This document shows positions 43,541-51,016 of a stretch of 64,000 nt of DNA, in pieces. The DNA comes from Chloroflexota bacterium (GTDB lineage Bacteria > Chloroflexota > UBA6077 > JACCZL01), in NCBI GenBank assembly GCA_020850535.1, contig JADZEM010000219.1, positions 1 through 64,000 of the forward strand. The letters run 5' to 3'. Under the pieces are notes generated by a model. The model was not told the DNA's origin and did no database searches. It saw only the letters and a list, made by a program, of their open reading frames with translations. Positions within the stretch are counted from its first letter, which is position 1. Each line of letters opens with the position of its first letter. The position numbers and the translations under genes were made by a program.

Positions 43541-43757
43541 CAGGGCGATTGCATGTTGATGTCGTCGTGCCGCCGCGTCGGGGCTTGAAAGCCCCGCCTA
43601 CCATCCTGCAGTCGCTGCGCGACGCCCCGGTCTCACCAGACGACGCCGTTCCCGACGGCCGTCGCGCAGCGACGGCGTGACTGTAGGCGGGGACTTCAGT
43701 CCCCGACCGCCCGTTCCATGATGCTCCGGGGACACCAATGAACATGCAATCGCCCTG
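43541..43757 (-). mobile_element. MITE-like repeat, copy D (complete, reverse orientation)
   Basis: A complete 217-bp unit. CAGGGCGATTGCATGTT (43541-43557) and its exact reverse complement (43741-43757) form the ends. Inside are GGGGCTTGAAAGCCCC (43578-43593), GTCGCTGCGCGACG (about 43612-43625), CGTCGCGCAGCGACG (about 43663-43677) and GGGGACTTCAGTCCCC (43689-43704). No open frame of note. The flanking 10 bp on each side do not match each other. It lies just before the aldo/keto reductase gene. Confidence 0.9.
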
Positions 43758-43851
43758 CACGTGCGTGTCTGGTACTGGCGCGCGCTGCCGTCTCTGGGCG
43801 ACGATGACCGCGTACACCCCCGGACGCACGCACGGAAAGGACACCAACACG

Positions 43852-44733
43852 GTGAGCATGTCCAGCACCTCGCCGCGCATCACCCTGAACGACGGCTCGA
43901 CCATCCCCCAGATCGGGTTCGGCACGCTGAACGTGCCGCCAGACCGCAGCCCCACCCCGGAGAACACCCGGAAGACGGCCGAGGTCGTCAGGCTGGCCCT
44001 CGAGCTCGGGTACCGGCACGTCGACACGGCCCAGAGCTACGGCAACGAGCGCGGCGTGGGCGAGGCCATCGCCGCCGCTGGCATCCCGCGCGCAGAGCTG
44101 TACGTCACCAGCAAGCTCGGCAACGGCAACCACCGGCCGGACGACGTGCGCCGCTCGTTTGACGAGACGATGGCGAAGCTCAAGCTGGAGCGGCTCGACC
44201 TCTTCTTGATCCACTGGCCGCTGCCGACGCTCTACGACGGCGACTTCGTCTCGACCTGGAAGGCGATGGTCGGGCTGCTCGCGGACGGCCGGCTCACCAG
44301 CGTCGGCGTGTCGAACTTCCAGCCCAGCCACCTCGACCGCATCGTCGGCGAGACGGGGGCCGTGCCGGCCGTGAACCAGATCGAGGTGCACCCGTACTTC
44401 ACCAACGTCGCGGCCCGCGCGGCGTCCGCCCGGCACGGTGTGGCGGTCGAAGCCTGGAGTCCGCTCGGCCAGGGCGTGCTGCTGGACGATGGGGCGATTG
44501 GCCGGATCGCGGCGGCCCACGGGAAGACAGTCGCCCAGGTCGCGCTGCGCTGGCACGTCCAGCACGGCCACATCATCTTCCCGAAGTCCGCGCACCGCGA
44601 GCGGATGCAGGAGAACCTGGCGGTCTTCGACTTCGAGCTGTCGGCCGAGGAGATGGCGACGCTCGACGGGCTGGACCGGGGTGAGCGCGGGCGCACCGGA
44701 CCGAACCCGGACACGTTCGCGCCGCGCCTCTGA
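43852..44733 (+). CDS. Aldo/keto reductase
   Basis: A 293-residue NADPH-dependent TIM-barrel oxidoreductase. The catalytic tetrad is visible: Asp and Tyr in HVDTAQSYGNE (about 57 and 62), Lys in VTSKLGNGN (about 88) and His in LIHWPLP (about 120). The cofactor-binding IIFPKSAHRERMQENL is typical, with Lys and Arg that favour NADPH. I chose the GTG at 43852, 9-10 bp after AAGGA; an ATG at 43858 is close behind, and the longer frame from 43738 starts inside MITE copy D. It reduces aldehydes or ketones in the cytoplasm; substrate unknown. Confidence 0.9.
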   Translation: MSMSSTSPRITLNDGSTIPQIGFGTLNVPPDRSPTPENTRKTAEVVRLALELGYRHVDTAQSYGNERGVGEAIAAAGIPRAELYVTSKLGNGNHRPDDVRRSFDETMAKLKLERLDLFLIHWPLPTLYDGDFVSTWKAMVGLLADGRLTSVGVSNFQPSHLDRIVGETGAVPAVNQIEVHPYFTNVAARAASARHGVAVEAWSPLGQGVLLDDGAIGRIAAAHGKTVAQVALRWHVQHGHIIFPKSAHRERMQENLAVFDFELSAEEMATLDGLDRGERGRTGPNPDTFAPRL

Positions 44734-44876
44734 CCCGCGAGTCTGGCGCTCGGTCACCCTGCACGCATGGGTTCGTCATCTCGGCGACAGCAGCGCACAA
44801 GCATACCTCACCCTATCATCGCGCCCCCATGCGGCAGGCGCAGGGCAAGCGTCGCGGGGAACGAGCGCAACATACC

Positions 44877-44997
44877 CGTCATCCCGACCGTAGCGAGGAA
44901 CGAGCGGAGTGGAAGGGATCTTCCTCAGATCCGTTGCCCAGCCGACCGTGGAAGATCCCTCGACTGCGTTCGCACGCTCACGTCGCTCGGGATGACG
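44877..44997. repeat. Palindromic intergenic repeat (GTCATCCCGA family)
   Basis: Ends CGTCATCCCGA (44877-44887) and TCGGGATGACG (44987-44997) are exact reverse complements over 121 bp. The inside has GAAGGGATCTTCC and GGAAGATCCCTC arms. It is related in style to 22179-22352 and 6112-6147. The rest of the 44734-45169 gap shows no gene; a weaker related arm (GCTCGGGCTGACGA) follows at about 45019-45032. Confidence 0.75.
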
Positions 44998-45169
44998 GTG
45001 ACGGGAGCAGGTCACTCCGCTCGGGCTGACGAATGTGCCGTTGGCTTCCGCGTGGCCGAGTGCTGGATCGCACTATCCGTAAGCAGCGCACGGTCGTGTC
45101 CTCCGCCCAGCAGAGCGAGACCGGCCAGGGACCAGTCTCCACGCTACACAGCGATCGCGCCAGCCGGGC

Positions 45170-48100
45170 CTACCAGCCGCCAGACCCGCCCGAACCGACG
45201 AACGTCGGCCAGGAGCCGCAGTCATCCGTCACCGTGAAGCGGGCCATCGCTGCGCCGGCTGCCGTCCGCTGCACGACGAACGTCGTCTGGGTCGTGCCGT
45301 TCGGGTAGGTCACCGTGTACGGGCCGGCCCCGGCCGGCTGCCCGGGGATCTCGTAGGCGGCGCGCGTGGCCTGCTGGAACTGGATCGACTTCAGCGTGTT
45401 CGTCGCGAAGCCCGGGTGGCTGCTGGTCGAGACCGTCACCTGAAGCCGCCCCGTTCCGACCACAGCCGTTGCCATATTCACCCGAGGCCGAGGCGCGCAG
45501 GCGCTGCTCGGTGGCGGCGTCGGCGTAGTGGTCGGCCCGAGCGTCGCCGTGTAGACCACGTCTGTCACGCCAACGGTCACGTTCTGCTGCTGCGCGCCGC
45601 CGTGCCCCCAGCTCACGAACTGCTCGCCGCTGCCGGCCGTCACCCCGATGGTGTGCGTGGAGCCGGCAACCGTCGTCGTGCTGAACGGCGCGGTGTGGGT
45701 AGCGCTGTCGTAGAGGACTGCCGCGCCGGGCGGCAGCGTGTTGATGGTGACCTGGACCGTCTGTGGGTTCAGTTGCCGCGTGACGGTGGTGGTCAGGCCG
45801 CCGTTGTCCGTCGCCGTCAGCCGCACCTCGAAGAAGCTGCCGTCACCGTGGTCCGGCACGGTGAACTGGGCCGTCGCGCCGTTCAGCGTCACGAACGGGT
45901 GATCGTGGCAGGCCGCCCCGAAGCCCGGGCAGTGCTTGAGGATCACATCCCAGCGCAGGCCGCTTGTGGGGATCGTCCCGTCTTGCACGTCGGTGGCCGA
46001 GCCTGACAGCTGGATCACGTCGCCCACCTTGAACTGCTGGCTCACCGTGGGCGAGGTGATCGTCGGCGCCGGCGGCGCGTTCGGGATGCGCGGAGCCCAG
46101 GTCAGCCGCATCTCGGCGGCGCAGCAGTCATCCCAGTATTCGGCCATGACGGTGTGCTGCCCGGCCGTCATCGTCTTCGTGCCCACGACATTGTTGGCCG
46201 CCCCGCTGCCCCAGTCATCGACGATCTGCTCGCCGTCGATCCAGACGCGCGCGCCATCGTCGCTGCGAGCCGTGAAGTCGTAGACGCCGTCGCTGAAGGT
46301 GAACCGCCCGATCCACCGGACCGAGAAATGGTCGTCCCCGAAGCCGGCCGTCGGCGGGCCGCCGCCCCAATCGTGATTGATGGTCGCCTCGCACGCCTGG
46401 TACGAGGGCGCGCCCGCGAGCGTCTCGTTCTGGTAGTACTCGGCGCGGAACTGGCCGTCCGGGCACGAGAGCGGCGTGTACGAGCCGGCAAAGCGGATGC
46501 GCCGCAGCTCGCCCGGGCCGATGGCGAGGTACCAGAGCGATCCGTCCGAGGCCATCTCCAGCTGGACCGGGCCGCCCAGGTCCGTCGCGAAGACGTTCGG
46601 CGCGCCCTCCAACTGGTTGCTGGCATTGATGCGGACGCTGTTGATCCAGCCGCGCGCGTAGTCCAGGTAGAAGAGAGCGTTCTGGTAGGTTGGCGGGAAG
46701 ACGTTCGCGGTGTAGAACGTGCCGGCCAGCGCAGCAGCCTGCCAGCCGTCATGGTTCCACTCCAGAAGCGGCGCCTTCACAGCGCTCGGCCCCTGGCTGT
46801 AGAGCGCCGTGCAGACCGGAAACCCCTGATAGCCGGCCTGGACCTGCGAACCTTCGTAGCAGGGCCAGCCGGCGTTTGCGCCGGCCGGGATGACGTCGAT
46901 CTCCTCCCGCTCGGACCAGCCGACATCGCCGACAAACGGCATGTTCGTGCCCGGCTTCAGCACGATCCGGAACGGGTTGCGAAACCCCTTCGCCCACAGC
47001 TTCGAGTTCGTGTGGCCCGCGTTCCCGTTCCACCAGGGGTTCGAGCTGATGCCCTGGCCGGTATCCGTCACCCGCAGGATCTTGCCGGCCAGGCTGTCGC
47101 TGTCCTGGGCGCGCAAGGCCAGCGCGTCCACCACCCCGAAGTTCGCGGCGTCGCCCGTCGAGACGAAGAGGTAGCCGTTCGAGTCGAAGCGCAGCGAGCC
47201 GCCGTCGTGGGAGATGTCGTCGGCGGGGAGGCAGTCGGACGGGCCGGCCGGGCAGCCGCTCCCGGACACCGACCCGAGGATGACCTGCGCCGACGCCGGG
47301 TTCGCCGTGTTGCCGGCCAGCGTGTAGCGTACGACCCGGTTGGTCTTGGGGCCGGCCGGATCGGCGGCATTGTGCTCGTAGGTGTAGTACAGGTAGAAGT
47401 AGCCGTTCGAGCCGAACCCCGGGTGCAGGGCCAGCCCGAGCAGGCCACGGTCGTGGTAGCTGTTGACGCTTGAGCGGAGGTCGAGGACCGGGGTCGTGGC
47501 CAGCACGCCGTTCTCGACCAGCCGGACCAGCCCCTCCTTCTCCAGCACCAGCACCCGGTTACTGGTGGGCAGGAAGGCGAAGCCGGTCGGGAAGTTCAGG
47601 CCGCTGGCCATCGTCTCGTCGGCGAAGCCCGTGAGGACGGTGCCCGCCGCCGCGATGCCCACCCGCCCTGCCGCTGTCCGCGGGGCTGGGAGCGGGCCAC
47701 CCCAGACGCAGCCGGTGCCGTCCTGGCGGGCTTTGGCCTCGGCAGCGGCCATCGCGGCGGCCTCGGGGCCGATGCCGGTGGTGCGGGCCAGCCCGGCCTG
47801 GAGCATCGCCACGGCCACGGACTGGTTCGCCACCGTCTGGACGACGTAGAGCCGTCGCTTGCGGGCGTCGAACAGGTTGGCCGGATCGTCCCGGAGGATG
47901 ACGCCACGCCCGATCAGCGCCTGCAGCTGGGACCGGGCGGCCGTCCCGCACTCCGTCCCGAACGGCGGCGCGACGATCCCGAGGACGCCTGCGTAGACGC
48001 GCCGACCGTCGATGGTGACCTCGAAGGTGTCACCGTCGATGACGCGCACAAAGCCACGCGGCTGGAACGGCCCCGAACGTGGTTCGGGCGCACCACCCGG

Positions 48101-48226
48101 CATGAGCGATTGGTCGAGCGCGCTCACGGTGCCCAGCGTGAGCAACAGGATCAACAGGCCGCCCAGTATGGCGAACGGCGCGGCCAGTATGCGGCTCCGA
48201 CGCAGCCCCGACCTCCCCTGATCCAC
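45170..48226 (-). CDS. Secreted SNase-like / PQQ sugar dehydrogenase-like / PA14 fusion protein
   Basis: A protein of up to 1018 residues. A signal anchor (ILAAPFAILGGLLILLLTLG) is followed by a staphylococcal-nuclease-like domain (about 57-175: FVRVIDGDTFEVTIDGRRV through ARKRRLYVV). Next is a glucose/sorbosone dehydrogenase six-blade propeller (about 198-585: GLLGLALHPGF, SHDGGSLRFDSNGYLFVSTG, and GFRNPFRI), which binds PQQ and Ca in relatives. A PA14 domain (about 592-715: FRAEYYQNETL, DDGARVWIDGEQIVDDW) may bind sugars, and Ig-like beta domains follow. In the nuclease part the PE after GI is PP and the first Arg is lost, so nuclease activity is doubtful. The frame starts GTG at 48226, but AGGGGAGG lies inside it, before a CTG at 48205, which may be the real start. 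Confidence 0.85.
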   Translation of the reverse strand: MDQGRSGLRRSRILAAPFAILGGLLILLLTLGTVSALDQSLMPGGAPEPRSGPFQPRGFVRVIDGDTFEVTIDGRRVYAGVLGIVAPPFGTECGTAARSQLQALIGRGVILRDDPANLFDARKRRLYVVQTVANQSVAVAMLQAGLARTTGIGPEAAAMAAAEAKARQDGTGCVWGGPLPAPRTAAGRVGIAAAGTVLTGFADETMASGLNFPTGFAFLPTSNRVLVLEKEGLVRLVENGVLATTPVLDLRSSVNSYHDRGLLGLALHPGFGSNGYFYLYYTYEHNAADPAGPKTNRVVRYTLAGNTANPASAQVILGSVSGSGCPAGPSDCLPADDISHDGGSLRFDSNGYLFVSTGDAANFGVVDALALRAQDSDSLAGKILRVTDTGQGISSNPWWNGNAGHTNSKLWAKGFRNPFRIVLKPGTNMPFVGDVGWSEREEIDVIPAGANAGWPCYEGSQVQAGYQGFPVCTALYSQGPSAVKAPLLEWNHDGWQAAALAGTFYTANVFPPTYQNALFYLDYARGWINSVRINASNQLEGAPNVFATDLGGPVQLEMASDGSLWYLAIGPGELRRIRFAGSYTPLSCPDGQFRAEYYQNETLAGAPSYQACEATINHDWGGGPPTAGFGDDHFSVRWIGRFTFSDGVYDFTARSDDGARVWIDGEQIVDDWGSGAANNVVGTKTMTAGQHTVMAEYWDDCCAAEMRLTWAPRIPNAPPAPTITSPTVSQQFKVGDVIQLSGSATDVQDGTIPTSGLRWDVILKHCPGFGAACHDHPFVTLNGATAQFTVPDHGDGSFFEVRLTATDNGGLTTTVTRQLNPQTVQVTINTLPPGAAVLYDSATHTAPFSTTTVAGSTHTIGVTAGSGEQFVSWGHGGAQQQNVTVGVTDVVYTATLGPTTTPTPPPSSACAPRPRVNMATAVVGTGRLQVTVSTSSHPGFATNTLKSIQFQQATRAAYEIPGQPAGAGPYTVTYPNGTTQTTFVVQRTAAGAAMARFTVTDDCGSWPTFVGSGGSGGW

Positions 48227-48450
48227 ACGATCCGAGCGCCGCGGTGCACCCGCTCAGATCAGCAAACGAGCAACGAAGACCTCGACACGTCTGCCCCAAC
48301 TGTCGCGTCAACGCATCGGCAGTGTACCACAGTCAGGTGATCAACGTAAGGCGCTACCGCTCACAGCGTAGTCACAGTAGTCACGGTGCGGTCACCCGCC
48401 ATTCACCAGCCTGAGGATGCCGATACCGGTACTCCCCTGGCGTCACCCCT
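48227..48450. other. Spacer upstream of the PQQ fusion gene
   Basis: No gene seen. Short GTCAC repeats (around 48371-48403) could be a regulator site. The 10-bp sequence CGTCACCCCT at 48441-48450 is the left copy of the direct repeat flanking the tandem MITE pair. Confidence 0.4.
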
Positions 48451-48668
48451 CAGGACGATTGCATGTTCATTGGTGTCCCCGAAGCATCATGGAACGGGCG
48501 GTCGGGGGTTGAAAGCCCCGCCTACAGTCATTCCGTCGCTGCGCGACGGACACCGGGCACGGACAGGGACTGGTGAGACTACAGCGTCGCGCAGCGACTG
48601 CAGGACGGTAGGCGGGGCTTTCAAGCCCCGACGCGGCGGCACGACGAGGCCATCATGCAATCGCTCCG
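48451..48668 (+). mobile_element. MITE-like repeat, copy E1
   Basis: A complete unit of about 218 bp with left end CAGGACGATTGCATGTT and a slightly decayed right end ATCATGCAATCGCTCCG. Internal hairpins and GTCGCTGCGCGACG repeats are as in the other copies. It is separated from copy E2 by 10 bp (48669-48678) and is nearly identical to it across the centre. Confidence 0.9.
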
Positions 48669-48678
48669 GTTCGTGACT

Positions 48679-48896
48679 CAGGGCGATTGCATGTTCGCTG
48701 GTGTTCCCGAAGCATCATGGAAGGGGCGGTCGGGGGTTGAAACCCCCGCTTACAGTCACGCCGTCGCTGCGCGACGGACACCGGGCACGGACAGGGACTG
48801 GTGAGACTACAGCGTCGCGCAGCGACTGCAGGATCGTAGGCGGGGCTTTCAAGCCCCGACGCCGCCGCACGACGACATCAACATGCAATCGCCCTG
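48679..48896 (+). mobile_element. MITE-like repeat, copy E2
   Basis: A complete 218-bp unit in the same orientation as E1. Ends are CAGGGCGATTGCATGTT (48679-48695) and AACATGCAATCGCCCTG (48880-48896). Directly after it comes CGTCACCCCT (48897-48906), an exact copy of the 10 bp before E1, so the pair behaves as one insertion with a target duplication. It lies about 90 bp before the kynureninase start. Confidence 0.92.
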
Positions 48897-48989
48897 CGTC
48901 ACCCCTGGCGGCCGTTGCCAGTCCACCCGCTCCTGTGGGAGCATGCCTGCACTCCCGACAAGTTCAAGGGCGGCGCGAGGTGGTGCGTG

Positions 48990-50276
48990 ATGGGACGATT
49001 CGACGACGCGCGGGCAGCGGCCCGCGCGCAGGACGCCGCCGACGAGCTGGCCTCCTTCAGGGGTCGGTTCGCCTGCCGGCCGGGCACGGTCTACCTGGAC
49101 GGTAACTCGCTCGGGCTGATCTCGGCAGAGGCCGAGGCGGCGGTGCTGGCGGCCCTGGCGGACTGGAAGCAGTACGGCATCGACGGCTGGCTCGGCGGCG
49201 AGCGGCCATGGTTCACCCTCGGGGAGGAGCTTGGCGCACGGCAGGCCCGGCTCGTCGGGGCGCTGCCACACGAGGTCGTGGTGACCGGCTCCACCACCGT
49301 CAACCTGCACGCGCTGGTGGCGACCTTCTACGGCGCATCGCCGCAACGGACGCGGATCGTCGCCAACACGCTGGACTTCCCGTCAGACCTGTACACACTG
49401 GCCTCGCAGATCCGCCTGCGCGGCCTGGACCCGGCCGAGCACCTGACACTGGTTCCCTCGCCGGACGGCCGCACGATCCGCGAGGACGACCTGATCGCGG
49501 CCCTGGACGAGCGCACGGCGCTGTTGGTGATCCCCTCGGTGCTGTACCGGAGCGGTCAGCTGCTGGACATCGCCCGGCTGACGGCGGCGGCCCACGAGCG
49601 TGGGGTGCTCGTCGGCGTGGACTGCTCGCACTCGGCGGGGGCGGTCCCGCACACGCTCCATGACTGGGGCGTGGACTGGGCGGTCTGGTGCTCGTACAAG
49701 TACCTGAACGGCGGCCCGGGCGCGGTGGCCGCGCTCTACGTCCACGAGCGGCATCATGGGACAGCCCCCGGGTTGGTCGGCTGGTGGGGCTCGGACAAGG
49801 CTCGCCAGTTCGACATGGCCCAGGAGTTCACGCCAGCGTCGCACGCCGGCGCGTGGCAGATCGGGACGCCGCCGGTCCTGGGGGCGGCAGCGCTCTACGG
49901 GGCGCTCGGGGTCGTTGAGGAGGCCGGCCTGTCGCACATCCGGGCGAAGTCGCTGGCGCTGACAGGCTACCTGATGGAGTTGGCGCGCGAGCACCTGTCA
50001 GACCCGCCGTATGGCTTCACCATCGGCACCCCGAGCGAGTCCGAACGGCGGGGCGGGCACGTGGCACTGGAGCACCCGCGGGCGGTGCAGTTGTGCAAGG
50101 CGTTGAAGGTGCGCGGGTTCGTCCCCGACTTCCGCCCCCCGAACGTGATCCGGCTGGCGCCCATCGCCCTCTACACGAGCTTTGACGAGGTCTGGCAGGC
50201 GGTGGACGCGCTGCGGCAGATCGTGGAACGGGGCGAGCATCAGCAGCTCGCGGCGGCCCGCGAGCCCGTCGCCTGA
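48990..50276 (+). CDS. kynU: Kynureninase
   Basis: A 428-residue PLP enzyme of aminotransferase fold type I that cleaves kynurenine (or 3-hydroxykynurenine) to anthranilate and alanine. The start of the fold reads VYLDGNSLGLISAEAEA, the PLP-binding Lys is in WCSYKYLNGGPGAVAALYV (about 237), and SHSAGAVPHTL supplies cofactor contacts. The C-terminus with HVALEHPRAVQLCKAL and PDFRPPNVIRLAPIALY is characteristic. The ATG at 48990 follows GAGG. No other tryptophan-degradation gene is near; its upstream region is occupied by two MITE copies. Confidence 0.92.
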   Translation: MGRFDDARAAARAQDAADELASFRGRFACRPGTVYLDGNSLGLISAEAEAAVLAALADWKQYGIDGWLGGERPWFTLGEELGARQARLVGALPHEVVVTGSTTVNLHALVATFYGASPQRTRIVANTLDFPSDLYTLASQIRLRGLDPAEHLTLVPSPDGRTIREDDLIAALDERTALLVIPSVLYRSGQLLDIARLTAAAHERGVLVGVDCSHSAGAVPHTLHDWGVDWAVWCSYKYLNGGPGAVAALYVHERHHGTAPGLVGWWGSDKARQFDMAQEFTPASHAGAWQIGTPPVLGAAALYGALGVVEEAGLSHIRAKSLALTGYLMELAREHLSDPPYGFTIGTPSESERRGGHVALEHPRAVQLCKALKVRGFVPDFRPPNVIRLAPIALYTSFDEVWQAVDALRQIVERGEHQQLAAAREPVA

Positions 50277-50277
50277 C

Positions 50278-50544
50278 CTACGACGCGGGACGAGACACCC
50301 GCTCGCCGCGAGCCAGGGCCAGCAACTCGACACCCTCCAGCACCGTTTCGGCCGAGAGGTCGGCGTCCTCCGGCCCTCGCTGAGGAGTGAACGCGAGGAC
50401 CGCGAGCGGACGAACCGCTTCCTCACCCTGCTCGCTGAGAACGGCTTCCAGCAATGACCGCGCCTCAGCAAGGGTGTCGAACTCACCGAGGCGATTGCCC
50501 GTGCTGTCATCCCATACTTCGTAGAATTCGGGTTGGGCGGCCAT
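50278..50544 (-). CDS. Small protein of a two-gene unit, unknown function
   Basis: An 88-residue soluble protein: FYEVWDDSTGNRLGEFDTLA, then a helix EARSLLEAVLSEQGEEAV and a segment LAVLAFTPQRGPEDA. This is a beta-alpha-beta pattern with an acidic surface. GGAGCG lies about 4 bp before the ATG at 50544, which decides this start. It begins 28 bp after the stop of the 141-residue gene upstream on the same strand; its stop faces the end of kynU, 1 bp away. No family recognised. Confidence 0.65.
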   Translation of the reverse strand: MAAQPEFYEVWDDSTGNRLGEFDTLAEARSLLEAVLSEQGEEAVRPLAVLAFTPQRGPEDADLSAETVLEGVELLALARGERVSRPAS

Positions 50545-50572
50545 ACACGCTCCACGCTCACTGTAGCACGCG

Positions 50573-50998
50573 CTACCGATGTGGACGTTCGTCCTCCGCG
50601 CGCAGTCCTGGACCGTATCGGACTGACACGGTCCATTTGATGAATCGGGCGGCATCCCCACGATCGAGCATGTCGCCATCCTGACGATTCAGGAGCCAGT
50701 GTCCAGATCGCCCTGGCCCAACATATTGAAGTTGGGCATCGTCTGGGATGATGATCTCCGCAACGAATGCGCCGATTCGCCAGTCTCGCGCCTGGCCAAC
50801 ACGGACGGTGGCCCGAAGGCTGTCGAAAACGGACAAGCCGGCCCATTCACGTTCAAGATGTGGAGCGTGAAGCCGCACGGGTTTCCCCAGTGCCGCTTGC
50901 GAGAAGAAATCGTCTACGGACGGCGATCGTGCTACCACCAGCCGGAAGAAGTGACGTGGCAGGGTCTGACCCCCAACAGGCTGTCGTCTGAGCGCCAT
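50573..50998 (-). CDS. Hypothetical protein, first gene of a two-gene unit
   Basis: A 141-residue protein beginning MALRRQPVGGQTLPRHFFRL. The middle is RSPSVDDFFSQAALGKPVRL and later DSLRATVRVGQARDWRIGAF, followed by DDAQLQYVGPGRSGHWLLNR. The alternation of short strands and basic/aromatic residues suggests a compact alpha/beta fold. I do not recognise the family. It lies before the 88-residue gene in an apparent operon and after the GH5-like gene (which ends at 51017 and is read from 52492). A toxin-antitoxin-like pair is conceivable but not demonstrated. Confidence 0.6.
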   Translation of the reverse strand: MALRRQPVGGQTLPRHFFRLVVARSPSVDDFFSQAALGKPVRLHAPHLEREWAGLSVFDSLRATVRVGQARDWRIGAFVAEIIIPDDAQLQYVGPGRSGHWLLNRQDGDMLDRGDAARFIKWTVSVRYGPGLRAEDERPHR

Positions 50999-51016
50999 CG
51001 TCGCGCACGACCTGGG

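Noticed and set aside
43738-43851. N-terminal extension of the aldo/keto reductase
   Set aside because: It begins inside MITE copy D, and its residues do not match the family; the GTG at 43852 has a ribosome site.
45040-45075. TGGCCGAGTG-like sequence suggesting a tRNA-Ser
   Set aside because: No acceptor stem, anticodon arm or T-loop can be formed around it.
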